This document shows, piece by piece, positions 1 through 11,565 of a stretch of DNA of 64,000 nt; position 1 is the stretch's first letter; every line of letters begins with the position of its first letter. Position numbers and translations under genes: made by a program. The notes under the pieces are model-generated. The model was not told where the DNA came from and searched no databases. It saw nothing but the letters and a program-made list of their open reading frames with translations. Source of the DNA: Deinandra increscens subsp. villosa (taxonomy: Eukaryota > Streptophyta > Magnoliopsida > Asterales > Asteraceae); assembly GCA_039602395.1 (NCBI GenBank), contig JBCNJP010000003.1:63664278-63728277 (forward strand). Reading direction: 5' to 3'.

Positions 1-678
1 GATAAACAACATAGCAAGAAGTAGCAACTAGCAGCTGGTTCTACCAAACACCTAACGAGCATATATACATAAGTGTGTGTTCCATTGAAAACCGCTAAGT
101 CTAAACCGACGGTGAAAATAAATATGTCGAACGATAACATGGTGAAAATCACTAAAACCAAAACGAGTCGAGGATGGCTCATAGCCAAAATCATGATGAT
201 TACGATAGTCGAGAAGAAAGTATATTATTTATTAATAATACACGTTCATGAAGTTGATTAAGAAAATATGTATATATATAAATATATTTACATAGCCGAT
301 TTATAGGTACATCAATAACGAGTACTCCAGAATGTACTTATGTGTTTATAAGCTTATATACAGATATAAATCTATTGTTTTAGAACGTTAATATGTATCT
401 TTTTACACAGGTGTAAAGGTTACTTAAAACGTTCATTTCATATTCCTAAATACGTACATTTGTATACTTTCCAAATACATACTCTTTTATAAATCACCAT
501 TAAATAACTAATATATTATATATAAATAAATTTATATAAATAAATGGGGTAACGAGGAAGTTAACGACGTCTACGAAAATCCTACGGGTCCAAAACAATG
601 CTAAGATTGATGAGTGGTTGGTATTAAGTCAAGAAAAGTCCCAAAAATACTATAATAAAACAAAACAGCAAAACCAGA

Positions 679-745
679 GGACCCCAGATTCGAACCTGTA
701 ACCCCTGGTCCGATCGCAACGCTTTAACCACTAGGGCAGCAGGCC
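679..745 (-). repeat. tRNA-like segment 1 (SINE head or decayed tRNA)
   Basis: Read on the minus strand this carries a box-A-like TGCCCTAGTGG (728-739) and, about 35 bases further, a box-B-like GGTTCGAATCT (686-696), the spacing of a Pol III internal promoter. The T-arm pairs imperfectly and no clean seven-pair acceptor stem forms, so a working tRNA is unlikely. A tRNA-derived SINE head or a decayed tRNA fits better. No SINE tail or target duplication was identified. Confidence 0.4.
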
Positions 746-840
746 GTTCGTGTTTAAGTTCCAACCAGAATAGTTTTATAAGCAACAGTGGCGCGAAATC
801 AGGTTTTAAAAGAAAACAGAAAAAAAGTTCGAGGCTGGGT

Positions 841-898
841 AGGATTCAAACTCACGATCTCAACGATATAAGTTTTAACTCACACATCATACCACCCG
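841..898 (-). repeat. tRNA-like segment 2
   Basis: On the minus strand a box-B-like GTTTGAATCCT (841-851) lies downstream of a weak box-A-like stretch near 880-898. The match is poorer than in the first segment and no full cloverleaf can be drawn. It is listed because it is one of three such segments within 470 bases. Confidence 0.25.
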
Positions 899-1094
899 GA
901 CATTTCCAGTTTTGAGTTTTTAGCGGCAAGAAAAATATTTGAACCTTGTCCTTCGGATGTCATGTCCTTCACCCAACCCCACATGTACAATCCGCCATTT
1001 TTGTTCAAACCCAAGGTTTTCACGACACTGACAGAAACAAGAAAAAAAAAACGAACAGAACGCAACATACCTTATATCGACACAATTGGAACAC

Positions 1095-1145
1095 GAGCTA
1101 GTGATGAAATCTCTCGCGTGTGGTGATAGTTCGAATCCAAGCTCC
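1095..1145 (+). repeat. tRNA-like segment 3
   Basis: On the plus strand GAGCTAGTGATG resembles box A and TAGTTCGAATCC (1127-1138) resembles box B. The ends GAGCT and AAGCTC could pair. The segment is about 50 bases, shorter than a tRNA, so it is probably a decayed tRNA-derived sequence. Confidence 0.3.
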
Positions 1146-1576
1146 ACGATTAACCGGTTATGCTCCGCCAACGACATGCCTGCTCGGTGGCAGTAGAGAG
1201 TCAAACAAAAGCTTCTTAGGTGCTCAACGGTGAAACTGTGGTGGTCTACGATGGTTAGAGCAGTGATCTACTGGTGAGTGGCGGTGACAGGAATGAATTA
1301 AAACAATGATCGATGAGCGGTGATTGGTTTTCTTCGCGGTGGTTCTTGAAAGCATCGAGGGTGAGGTATGGTGATAACTGAGAAATGAAAGAATTTGCTT
1401 CCCGTATTGATTGTGAGTTAGGGACTGGTCGGTTGCACAAAGGATAATTGGCGAGATCATGACGGTTCGGAGGATCAGAACGATCGTTGATTTCACGAAC
1501 TGAGCTTTAAAGTCTTTAAACTCGACTTTCGCATAATGGCAAGAACAATCCCTCGATAAATTACACATTGCAAAGC

Positions 1577-1937
1577 GAGTTTAGCAGTTGACGACGCCAG
1601 TCCCTCCAGGTTTAATTGAATGGAAACAAGTTCCAGAAATTACAACATAAGTCCCTCAAAGTTTAAAAATCATTAAGTGACTCTTAACGGGGCTAACGGA
1701 AATAACTTGATGATGAATATATACGTGTGCATGTCCAACATATTTAAGGTATAACGTTTATAAAATATAATCATTGATTTTCCACATAAAATCATGAATG
1801 TAATTTCATAAATATGTACTTTGAGTTCACATAAAATGATTAATCCAAGATCATAACAATACATGTAAACTCCTATAAAATAATGAAACGTTAAGTGTAA
1901 CCATGCGACACATTGTCACATAAAAAAATAGGATATA

Positions 1938-1988
<51 letters not shown>

Positions 1989-2221
1989 CACAAGTATAGT
2001 CACATAAAATGACGAAGTGTTCACGTGAAATCTGAGATTATGATTCACATAAAATCATAAAATATAAAACGTCTAAACTCAAGTGTATGCTCGTATAGTG
2101 ATGGTTACACAAAACCTAGTTGCTAAGGTCAACACAAGTCAATCACCATTAATGTTCACACAACACTTATAGTGTTTTAAGTTTATTTAAATCAGGAAAG
2201 ACCTGAAAAGACGGATTGTCA
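1577..2221 (-). repeat. LTR-like remnant ending TGTCACA
   Basis: On the minus strand this block starts TGTGACAATCCGTC at 2221, the usual form of a plant LTR start, and lies directly against the broken 3' end of element T1. A word close to CACATAAAAT recurs at least five times between about 1780 and 2060, with a TA microsatellite inside. No coding sequence, primer site or second LTR is visible, so the class is uncertain and the inner edge at 1577 is a guess. Confidence 0.4.
1943..1986. repeat. (TA)22 microsatellite
   Basis: An uninterrupted run of about 22 TA dinucleotides inside the leftmost LTR-like remnant. It is probably length-variable. A small peptide of alternating Tyr and Ile read through it on the minus strand is an artefact. 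Confidence 0.95.
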
Positions 2222-2865
2222 CACTTAAAGTTGTGATATCTTGCACTTTAGCAACATGCGCAGTCATTTAAATAATCTTGGCGTAAAACGTCTCTTCGAG
2301 ACTCCAAGAAGTGATTTTGAAAACTTGATTTTCTTTCACGTGTTGATCAGATCGAAACTAAAGCAAAAACAAAATCTTTTTGATTTTTTAGAAAGTTTAT
2401 ATCAAAACAAACCTAAAATCTTTTTTATTTTTCTAACTTATGCTAAAACACACCAAAAATCTTTTTGTACGTTTCTTGAAATGAAATGAAATACATTACA
2501 ACATTAAACTCTATTTTTGGTATGAGAAAGATCACTATATGAGATCATATTGGACATAACGCACTGAACTACACTTCAATTTCAACTAATCGAAGCACAT
2601 AAGTCATGCTGATTACCGGTATAATTTGTCCATCTTAAACTCAGGCAGAATCGTACTCATAACATCTGGATATGTTAAGGTATTTATTAGATTTTCTTTG
2701 ACTAGTGTATCCCACACTATCAGACATATTCAGACATTTTCTTTTTCCTTTGCTTTTCCTTTTTGTGTGATTACACTTGTGAACTGTCACAAAGTATAAC
2801 ATTTTAATGATATCGTCAACTGTGTTCCATGCAAAAAGAAATAAGAATGTTAAATTGTCTATCTT

Positions 2866-3081
2866 AAGGTCGATCTTTCGATACGCAGATAAGGCCTCAG
2901 ATTTAACAAAATAAAGAAAATAAAACAAGTTGAAATTGTATAACCCAACAACAATCAGGTCGATACTTCCGTATACGCAGAGAAAGTCCGATGGATTATA
3001 CGAAACACCAAAGAAAATAAAGCAGAATGTCAAACGAACAACGATCAGGTCGGTCTAGTGAACACACAGAGAAAGTCCGAT
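2866..3081 (-). repeat. Three tandem hairpin-like cassettes (T1)
   Basis: Copies at 2866-2898, 2955-2992 and 3045-3081, about 90 bases apart. Copies 2 and 3 hold TCAGGTCG followed by ACACGCAGAGAA or a near form and AAGTCCGAT. The arms CGGTCTT and AAGTCCG can pair with one central mismatch; in the first copy AGGTC and GGCCT can pair instead. Equivalent cassettes lie in T2, T4 and once in D. A structured RNA element used for packaging or dimerisation is an inference only. Confidence 0.55.
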
Positions 3082-3382
3082 CGTTTGATAAAATAAAAAA
3101 ATCAAATAAGTTTAAATATTTGCAAAATGAACACATGTATACACAGTGACTTCTCATTTATTTTCACACTTATTTTCTTTTTGTCATGAAATACACATCA
3201 AGATGTTATCCACATGGTCAAGCATTAGTATTTAGTGTATATCACATCTGAATACTTTCTGATTTTCCGAGCCTACCAAACATATGAAACAATGATCTTA
3301 TGGCTCTTTCATCTATTCTATCCATGAGTCAGATACGTAAGCCAATGTACCATCATTTCCCAATGATCAATTTCTCACAATT

Positions 3383-3466
3383 TTATATATTGTGCATGTA
3401 TTCACCTTCCTTATATATTTTGCATGTATTCACCTTCCTTATATATTTTGCATGTATTCACCTTCT
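3383..3466. repeat. 28-bp tandem repeat, three units (T1)
   Basis: Units beginning TTATATATT and containing GCATGTATTCACC start at 3383, 3411 and 3439. The same three-unit array is present in T3 at 21174-21257, so it predates the separation of these copies. Confidence 0.85.
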
Positions 3467-3758
3467 CCTCATAACATGCTTTTTCTCAATTACTCCCCTT
3501 ACTTACAATTCTCCCCCTTAAAATGAAAACTCTATTTTTGGATTTTCATTTTACACAAAAAACAGGACTCTTTTGAGAAAATATTGTAAGCAAAGAAATT
3601 TGATCAATCAACACGGATAGATTTGCAGTTTTAGAATTTTCAGAAAACTTGCAGAAAAGATAGATCATGAAACTAAAGATAAGCATAATACTCCTCCATC
3701 AACAACTTTTCAATCATCGATAGGTCTTCTAGAAGTACCTGCACATTGGTCAAACCAA

Positions 3759-6700
3759 TTAGTTCATAAATGACCCGAAGCGGATTGCTTCTGGTCGACC
3801 AGTGTCCTGATTCTGCTTCGAAACAACCTTTGGTTTCCAGAACTGTGATTGTTTTGGTAATTCAGTTTTTGATGAAATTAACACAGGTGACTGTGATGAT
3901 GATCCTACATTTTGAGACTTTTGAAAGATTAGAACAAAACATTTTTGTTTTAAGAAAAATGTAGGCTCAACTTCATCAAAAACTCTGCCTTGTTCATTAA
4001 AAAACATTGGTTTGGCAGATTACCAAAAACTGGCTTCTTGTGAAACCGTTGAGGTGAATCAGCAGGTGGTGGACAATCTTTTGCCATATGCCCTGTTCGA
4101 CGGCAAAGATAACATATTCTTTTTGTTTTGTCCAATTTTTGAGGTACCAGCGAAGAACAACAAACATGAATATCTCGAGCATGACCACAGAGAGAATCAT
4201 ATACCGGTTGGCGATGATCATGAACCCACTTGGAAGTTGGGCTTCGAGAATAAGAATCATCAGAAGAAACTTTAACTTTTTGATTCTTCATGTTTGAAGG
4301 AACAACATCTTGGACAAACACTTCAGAAATATTTCTAACATCAACACAGTAAAGAGGAAACTCTTTATCAGAAAACAATTGATCTGAACCCTTGAGTTTG
4401 TAGAATCTCTTAGGTTGGACTTTTTCAGCTTTAAAAACTTCCTTCTTCACTTGTTTCAGCTTCAATTTCTTCAGACTGTGAGATGATGATGCTGGAACCT
4501 CCTCAGCTTTTACATTCTTTGCGTTAAATCCCAAACCAACATGCTTTCCAACAACTTTCTTTTCAGAAGTAGAATGACCATTTTTTGCTAAGCGAGAAAA
4601 TTCAGCTTTCACTTCAGTTACATTCTTTTGATCATAGAAAATTGTCTCATCAAAATCAGGTTGAGACCGAATCTTGTCACTTGAAGTAGCTGATTTCTCA
4701 TTGTCAGCCGAAGATGAAGCCAAAACAAACTTTGGAGCAGTAGGTATCTCAGATTTCTTTCCTTTCTTCTTCTTATTTTTCTTATTTTCCTTCTTCTCCA
4801 CAACCTTCTCTTCTTCAGAATTAGACGACGAAAACTTTGAGTAATCAACCTCCTCAACCTTTTCCTTTACATCTTTAAAAGCTTATTTGATTTGAGCAGG
4901 GGGTGATGCAGTTTTATCGAACATCTTCTCAAAATTAGCATCATTAGCTAAGAAGCTTGTGAACACTTGAGATTTTGAAACATTGTTTAGCAATCGATTA
5001 GCATCAATGACTTGAATCTTAAGATCAGAAATTTTCTTTGAGCTTCAGCTAACTCTTTCTCATTAGCTATTAATCGCTTTGCAACTTTGTGTGTTTCAAA
5101 TTTTTGCATGCAAAGATTTTCCATACCCTCAAACAATTCTTTTCTCAATTTCTCTTCATTTCTCCTTTGAATCTCCAGATTTGCAGTTTGAACCTTATTA
5201 ACACTAACCAAATCCCGCTTCTCATCTAACAATTTTTCCATGTCAACTTGATATGCCTCAATCTTAGCAGCAGAGTCTTCAACATTCTTTGTAAGCAAAT
5301 CAAGCTTGAGTTTGGACTTGTCAAACAAATTCTGAAAATCATTAGCAGCATCCTCTGCCTCATTTTTCCAATTCTTGACTTCCTGAACCAACTTCTCCAT
5401 TTCTTCACTTAACTTTCCATCCTGTTCGGCAAGGATCTTAACTTCTTTCATCAAATACTCATTCTTCAATACAAAATTCTTCTCATTTCTGGTAGAAATC
5501 TCCAATTCTTCTTTCACCAGCTTGAATTCTCCAGATAACTTTTGAATTACATCCAATAATAAAGCATTTTCTTTCAATAAGCTTTCCATGTTTTCAGTAG
5601 ATTCATATGAGCTTGGTGTTGAACTTATATCGGAACTTGTATCGGAACTATAATCTTCTTGATGATCATGGGTGACAATTAAAGTTGATGAATCATACCC
5701 AAACTGCTGACCCCAATCATAAACAGCATCATGTTGAACTGTTAAAGAAGTTGTCTTGCTTGTGTTACTTGAAGATGGTTGAGAAAAACCAGGCTTGCTA
5801 CTTAGTGGTTGTTGACATTCTTTGGCAAAATGTCCAAGCTTTGAACATTTGTAACATTTTAACTTTGACTTGTCAAAACCTAATTTCTCATTAAAATCAG
5901 AAGTAGTTTTTCCATGCTTCTTGAAAAATCTCTTTGATCTTTGACTCAGCATAGCATATTGCCAAGCAATATCCAATTCAGTCAATTGATCACCATCAAG
6001 AGCATCAAGATCATCCCTTGTTAATTTTGCATCAGCAACATTTTTGATAACCGAACCAAATGATGAGGAAATTAAAGTAGCAATCATTTTGGCATAATCA
6101 TCCATAGATTCAGCAGAAAAAGCATTCTGACTTGAAGAATTTGGAATTGTAAAGCTACAACCCCGTGATGAATTATTATCTGAATTTCCAGAACCTCCAG
6201 CCATGAAAGCAATACTCAGTGCAGAACTCACATTTGGCTTTGCTTTAACATTCAAATTTGCAGAATTCTCACCATGATACAACTCAGGATTTTGTAAAGT
6301 AGCAGTTGACTTCTTTGATTTTAACAATTCCATTTCCCGAGCATGAAGTTTCCAGTAAGCTCATGAAATGTCAATGTAGAGTATTCTTTATCATGAGTGA
6401 GCAACAAAACATAGTTCTCCCATTTGTCTGGCAATGCTTCCATAATCTTATCCTTTAAATGAACATCAGTTTTCTAAATCCCAACAACCTTCAATTCACT
6501 TATCAAGTGTGAAAACCTTGAAACAAGAGCAGTAATGTTCTCATTGTCATAATATTGAAAAGGAAAATTGGATATAAATAATCCTAGGTTTTCTCTATTG
6601 GCAACTAATTATCCCACATTTAACATTGGCATCTGTTAGTCCCACATTTACACTTGTTTATTTCCAATGGTCCCTCCATTAAAAAGTTTAACGGAGTTAA

Positions 6701-7559
6701 CAAAAAATTAATGAAAAGTGACGGGGCTGGTGAAGGCCGCCACCGGCGACCTCCAAACCGCCAGAAAAGGACTAAAACCACAGAAACACATCCATTCTTT
6801 TACTTTAATGTCATTAATCAAGTTAAATAATATTTTGTTTCATGTTAAAAATATTCCATTTCATGACATTAAAGTGAAAAAATGGATGTGTTTTTGGGGT
6901 TTTAGTCGTTTTCTGGCGGTTTGGAGGTCGCCGGTGGCGGCCTTCACCAGCCACGTCACTTTTCATTAATTTTCCGTTAACTCCGTTAAACTTTTTAACA
7001 GAGGGACCATTGGAAATAAACAAGTGTAAATGTGGGACTAACAAATACCAATGTTAGATGTGGGATTATTAGTTGCCAATAAAGAAAACCTGGGATTATT
7101 TAAATCCAATTTTCCCTATTGAAAATTATCAAATTCTTTATTCAACGCTTTCTTCCGATTCTTCTTGTAGTCATCATTTCCTTCACATCTTGCTGATAGA
7201 GCATCCCACAATTGCTTAGACTTCTTGCAAGTACTAAATTGATGAAGCAACTCATTGGGTAATGCCATTGTAAGATAACCGAAAGCTTTTTGTTCAAGCT
7301 CGTATGATTTCCTTTCAGCTATGTCAAAGGTATGAACTTCCTTGAAATCTCCCGCATCAGTCGGATGTTGATAAAGCTTATTGATCAGAATCCACAAATC
7401 CTTCGTGCTTATATAAGCAGAAAATCGCTGCTTCCAATTCTGATAATCTTCTAACTTTAACAACTTGGGAACTTTCTGACTTGTTCCAATTTCGTTATCA
7501 AAGTTCAACATGGTTTGCATTGTGCTCTGCATCGCAGCAAATGCTTGATATTCCGACAT
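3759..7559 (-). pseudogene. gag: T1 gag (two zinc knuckles, coiled coil), broken
   Basis: Capsid-type polyprotein of a copia element, read from a start near 7559 (MSEYQAFAAMQ). The N-terminal part holds KLLKLEDYQNWKQRF and a retrotransposon gag (UBN2-like) region. After the MITE, reading resumes at 6333 with a helical region (DDLDALDGDQLTELDIAW), then a zinc knuckle CYKCSKLGHFAKEC (CX2CX4HX4C), a glutamate/lysine-rich coiled coil of about 250 residues, a lysine-rich stretch, and a second knuckle CYLCRRTGHMAKDC. It ends WKPK...DTGRPE followed by a stop. Frame breaks near 4980 and at other points disrupt it. No protease motif follows. The same order is seen in the gag of D, where protease does follow. 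Confidence 0.8.
6562..7116. mobile_element. Foldback MITE, Mutator-like (9-bp TSD)
   Basis: Nearly perfect inverted repeat: arms 6562-6814 and 6863-7116 with a 48-bp loop. The ends are GGAAAATTGG and CCAATTTTCC. It interrupts gag of T1, and the same place in T3 (near 24400) has no insert, giving the empty site. TATTGAAAA flanks both sides (6553-6561 and 7117-7125), a 9-bp duplication as in Mutator-like elements. ORFs inside it arise from the palindrome and are not genes. Confidence 0.9.
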
Positions 7560-8058
7560 TGTTGAAAATTTTAAGATTCTGATAGTCCGAACTCTATCCG
7601 AACTTCAATACCTTGTCCGAACCTCCTCCAAACTTGATCCGAACCTCAAATAAAACTCCGAACTTCAAATGAACTCCGAACTCGTTCCAAACTCGTCCGA
7701 ACTCTCAAAAATCTCTGAACCACTCCGAACCTCGACCGAACTTGGATCGAACCCGAAAACTTTCGAACAGGGCCGAACTCCGTCCGAACTCTAGCTTCGG
7801 AGCGGTTACTCCAAACTTAACCAGGAATGTTCGAACTTCGACACAATTTTTCAAAAACGCAAACGCTCAATTTTTGATGAATTTTGACGAAATTTGCAGC
7901 AGTAGGACAGAAAAACTGATGAGGAACGATTTAGGAACAATTTTGACACAGAAAACTCGATAAAAATGATCACAAACACGTAGACAAACTCGAGAAAACA
8001 CCAAAAATGTTCAAAAATCCGAAAATAGTAACCACAGATCAGTAGAGTGAACCAGAAA
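7560..8058 (-). repeat. T1 leader with CCGAAC array
   Basis: Untranslated leader between primer site and gag start. Eleven exact CCGAAC words (GTTCGG on the sense strand) lie in about 7588-7790, spaced unevenly by 10-40 bases. T3 has about seventeen in the matching place, and the LTRs of both carry more of them beside the TATA box. The role is unknown. Confidence 0.8.
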
Positions 8059-8070
8059 GCTCTGATACCA
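8059..8070 (-). promoter_or_regulatory. T1 primer-binding site (tRNA-iMet)
   Basis: Minus-strand TGGTATCAGAGC, complementary to the 3' end of initiator-Met tRNA, two bases inside the LTR. This fixes the orientation of T1 and marks 8073-8431 as its 5' LTR. Confidence 0.9.
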
Positions 8071-8072
8071 CT

Positions 8073-8431
8073 TGAAAAAACGAGAGCATTGGATCGTCTA
8101 CTCAATCTAGCTATTCGGAGATCAAAAACGTAATTAACTGATTGTTTTATTGATCAACAAAGAGCAATTACAATCAGTTTACACTTAGAAATAGACTCAG
8201 AGAGACACAGTCAGAAACACACACTTAACAAAGCTCAAACTCTCACCCGTATTCATTACAAAGAACAAACTACTATTTATAGGCACTGGCCGAACTCTAT
8301 CCGAACTCTGAGTTTGGCAGGTTCGAACCTCAGGTTCGAACCAGGTTCCGCCATTCAACATTTGGCTTGAACTTGTTCCTTGGCTTGATGTAACTCAATA
8401 ATTCACACGATGCACATATCAGGTATCAACA
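8073..8431 (-). mobile_element. T1 5' LTR
   Basis: 359 bp, TGAAAA...ATCAACA in plus view. It matches the T3 LTRs along its length, including the CTATTTATAG TATA region near 8271-8280 and the TTCGAAC/CCGAAC words just upstream of it in the sense direction. Its partner is missing, so age and target duplication cannot be derived. Confidence 0.9.
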
Positions 8432-9875
8432 GAAGTGATTGGCATTGCTTCTCTTGAGTCTTTCTCTCCCTGGGATGTAGATGTCCCAACACCCAAACTA
8501 GTGGTTCCAGTCGGGCCTGATCCTCCACCTACATTCCCTTAAGGATCATCCTGATCAGGATCATCATTCAAAAACTTCATGTAGTCTTCCTAACAACCAG
8601 AGCTATCACCAATCTCCCCCTGAGCTTTAAATTTCTGCATTAAGAACTTTATTTGCACATTCATTTCAAGAAGCATGGCACTCTGAGTCTGACTAGCTCT
8701 ATTCAAACGAAGAATCTCCCGATATTTAGCTAAATCCAGACTCTGCAATGTAGTAATCAATTGACCTTGATATTGATTATGTGCCCTCAATTCATTATTA
8801 CTTATTCTTAGATCAGTAATCATCTTCGATTGCTCTTCAGTTGTAGCCTTCAAAACAACAATCTGTGCTTGCTGATCGGTTAGAGCACTCTGAAGAATAC
8901 TAGCCTGGGAGAACGACACAGAACCTTGATCGAAGTTAAAATTCATGTCTATTGTTGAATGAGTAGAAGTTGTGGTTGTTGTGGCTGTTGAGAACACCGG
9001 AGTTGTGGGTGTAGAACCCATTGGCTGATTTACAAACTGTGCACCAACACTTGCTGAAGGTGCTGTGCCAACAGTTTTAGACCGATCTACATTCATTAAG
9101 TTTTGTAGAAACTCAGACTGAACATCAGAAACTGAAGTCTGAATAGTTGTAGTTGTTTCTGGCAAAGACATTGCAAGACTAGCAGAAGAAGATACACCGG
9201 CCCGAGGCTTCAAAATAAATTGTAGACATTTCTGCTTCTGCTTCTTTCCTCGGCCAACAACAGTAACTGACTTCTTCCTCTTCTTTGACGGAGTTGAAAA
9301 AGTACGAGTAACTTGCTGTTTTCCTTTGCCATGTACAACATCGGCTTCAGGATTCTAATCTTCGTCTGTCTCGGATGAGGCTACATCATTATACACACGA
9401 TCTTTGTAATGATCGTTGCTTTTGTTCAAGCTTGTTCGGTACGCGAAATGTTCATCGTTACCCTTTCTCACCTTCACATACTTTGAGTTGATCTTGATAC
9501 GCACAAACGGATTGTTTGTATCAGACACATCTTTAGAATTAGCCCCAACATTAAAAAATTCATCATCATCATCCGATTCATCTTCATCTATCAAGGTGTT
9601 TACAGCTGGTGTCTCTGTTACATCAACAGTTACAAGAACTTCTTGTGCTAAGACCACCGGTTCAGAGACAAGCGGTTGTGAGACAACCGGTTCTTGATTC
9701 ACAGGTTCCTATACAACTGGTAATCTTCGTTTTGGTCTTTTTACCCTTCCTTGTTGTGGTATTTGATTCTGTTCCACAATCCAACTATAGTCTAACTCCT
9801 CTGAATCACTTCCTTCAGAATGACGAGCTGCACCCTGAACTGGTGCCACATAATCAGCATTAGCCAAGTGACCAA
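8432..9875 (-). pseudogene. Copia 3' accessory ORF remnant
   Basis: Two main minus-strand segments, 9702-9355 and 9213-8590, plus a short upstream piece at 9875-9709, read in one order: acidic stretch DEDESDDDDEFF, a Pro/Val-rich repeat (EPVVSQPLVSEPVV), a basic run GRGKKQKQK, a Ser/Thr-rich linker, then a helical Gln-rich end. No enzyme motif or membrane segment is visible. Low-complexity ORFs of this kind sit between RNase H and the 3' LTR in some plant copia elements; F and H here show the same position. I infer an env-position accessory protein of unknown role. Its pol and LTR are gone. Confidence 0.5.
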
Positions 9876-9877
9876 TG

Positions 9878-10182
9878 TGATAGTTAAACGACAACAATAC
9901 GTGTAAATATAAAGTGTAATCTCTCAATCAATAGCAAGTACGAAATACAGAGATAATCAGAATTGTTTACACCTTACAAAACACACACTATTGCAAAACT
10001 CGTTGCAGAAAACTAAGCTATCAACCTATATATAGGACAACCTGCTGTCCGAACTCCTAGCTGGTCCGAACCCTAGGTTCGGCCTGGGTTCGGCCAGAGT
10101 TCGGCCAACAGGCCTTGGTTGAAATCTTCAAGTCTTCAAACGCTTTGTCCGATCCATTTTATTGCCACACGATGTATCAACA
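9878..10182 (-). mobile_element. Solo-like LTR related to the T family
   Basis: About 305 bp ending GATGTATCAACA in plus view, like the T LTRs, with a TATA region (TATATATAGG near 10030) and seven words of the CCGAAC/GTTCGG type beside it at 10048-10105. It separates an accessory ORF remnant from the gag of M. No matching target duplication was found, so it probably marks a recombination junction rather than a clean insertion. Confidence 0.6.
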
Positions 10183-11565
10183 ATTTGAGTTTCCAAATTT
10201 GACTTAGTTTGTTTTAGTTGCTCAACTTCTTCACTTAAAGCAATAACTTTTGAAATATATGAGCTTTCTGTTTTTCTAAAACATTCCTTTAACTCCTTTA
10301 AATTTGAAATTTCTTTAATTAACTTAGAGTTGTGATTCCTATATCTTTCCACTTGTTCAACACAAGCAGGAGAGCACAGGTGTGCTAATACTTTCTCAGG
10401 GATAGAGTTTACCTGAGTAGATGATGATTCTTCCTTTGCCATAAGGGAATGGTTGATTGGCTCAAACTCAATGATAACTTCTTCCCAGTTAATATATTCC
10501 GTTTGGTTAGCTACAGCTGCTGTTGAGTTGTTGTTATTGTTGCCTCCACTCTCGGTTGGTTTTGGTGGGATTGGCTGTGATTTTGAAGCACCATGAGTGT
10601 TGTTGTTCTTGTTGTTGTTGTTGTTGTTTTGATGATGGCTTCCCTGTGATTTAGCTTGAGCTTGGTTCTGAAACTGATTTTCATTTCTTGGACTTGAGCA
10701 TTCTCTTGCAAAGTGTCCTAGTTGGTGACAGTTATAACACTTGACCTTGCTTTTATCAAGACCAATAGGGGAATTTTTTGCTCCTTTGTAAGTCCTCCCA
10801 GTACGTTTATTAAAACGTTTGGCTCTTACTTAGACCATGGAAAGTTATGTAAGAATGTCCATCTCTTCTAAGCCATCTACACCAATGCATTCTAATTCTT
10901 CACGAGTGAAGTTAGAGTGTGAGTTAGTGACTACAAAAGCATGGTGAGTGTTCTCAAAGTTGTGAGAGATACTTTCAGAAAAATTGACCAAGGTTGACTG
11001 ATTTGAAAAGTTAGAGTTCATATTTCGTTGGCTTTGAAAATCAGTTGTGACCAGAGCAGTTGAATGTGGCTGAGCTGATTTAGAACCGAGTTCTGTTTGA
11101 GATTTATCTCCATATCATAGGCACATAAGATACCATGAAGTTCACTAAGTTTCATTTTCTTAAGGGTTTTGGACTCTCTTATGCTTACTTTATAAATAAT
11201 CCACATAGCAGGTAGTGGCCTTAGAAACCTTCTGTTAACATCAGCTTGTTCAAGAGTTACATCTGCTCTTTGAAGCTCATCAAGTAGAGAAAAAAACCGA
11301 AGATACTGGTTTTTCATAGTTTCACCAGTTTTGTAACTGACATTTTCATATTTTTGTTTTAAAATGTCCTTTTTGTTTTCTTTAACCTCACTTGTTCCTT
11401 CATACATCTCATTGAGAGCATTCCACAAGTCAAATGCAGTTTTGTACCCCTTAAATCAAACGAGTATGGAGTTGGTTAGCGCTGCTTGCAAGGTCCAATA
11501 GGCCTTGAAGTCTGGCTCAAGCAACTTGTGGTCATGTCAGTGAATTTATCAAGTGGTTTTGGAAT

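Larger units (their letters stand above)
1..1576. other. Non-coding AT-rich flank
   Basis: No convincing gene is visible. The first 600 bases are AT-rich without recognisable domains. The remainder holds three short segments with tRNA-like internal promoter boxes, listed separately. Short ORFs on both strands in 880-1570 show no family resemblance, no repeated codon pattern and overlap one another, so I treat them as chance. The stretch may be the inner part of an old retroelement, but no LTR edge or primer site was found to prove it. Confidence 0.5.
2222..3758 (-). other. T1 non-coding tail
   Basis: AT-rich stretch between the gag stop and the lost 3' LTR. It is conserved in order with T2 (about 13900-15590), T3 (20370-21600) and T4 (27755-28700). 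It holds three copies of a cassette with the core AGGTCG...ACGCAGA...GTCCGAT and a 28-bp tandem repeat. ORFs here, including a 130-codon one on the minus strand, have no counterpart in the other copies. Confidence 0.7.
2222..8431 (-). mobile_element. T1: gag-only copia-type LTR element, 3' LTR missing
   Basis: In sense (minus) order: 5' LTR 8073-8431, primer site 8059-8070, a leader rich in CCGAAC, a gag ORF with two zinc knuckles, then a 1.5-kb non-coding tail. No protease, integrase, RT or RNase H is found. The 3' LTR is absent because the tail stops at 2222 against another LTR-like block. T3 at 20008-25803 is a close relative with both LTRs and the same order of parts, so the lack of pol is a family trait rather than private damage. 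This fits non-autonomous elements with terminal repeats and a gag gene. A MITE has inserted in gag. Confidence 0.8.

Noticed and set aside
679..745. Functional tRNA gene
   Set aside because: Box A and box B are present but acceptor and T stems do not pair well enough.
2641..3033. 130-codon minus-strand ORF in the T1 tail
   Set aside because: Not kept in T2, T3 or T4, and overlaps the repeated hairpin cassettes.
6718..7044. ORFs of 73-83 codons on both strands
   Set aside because: They lie in the arms of the foldback MITE and mirror each other; no independent coding evidence.
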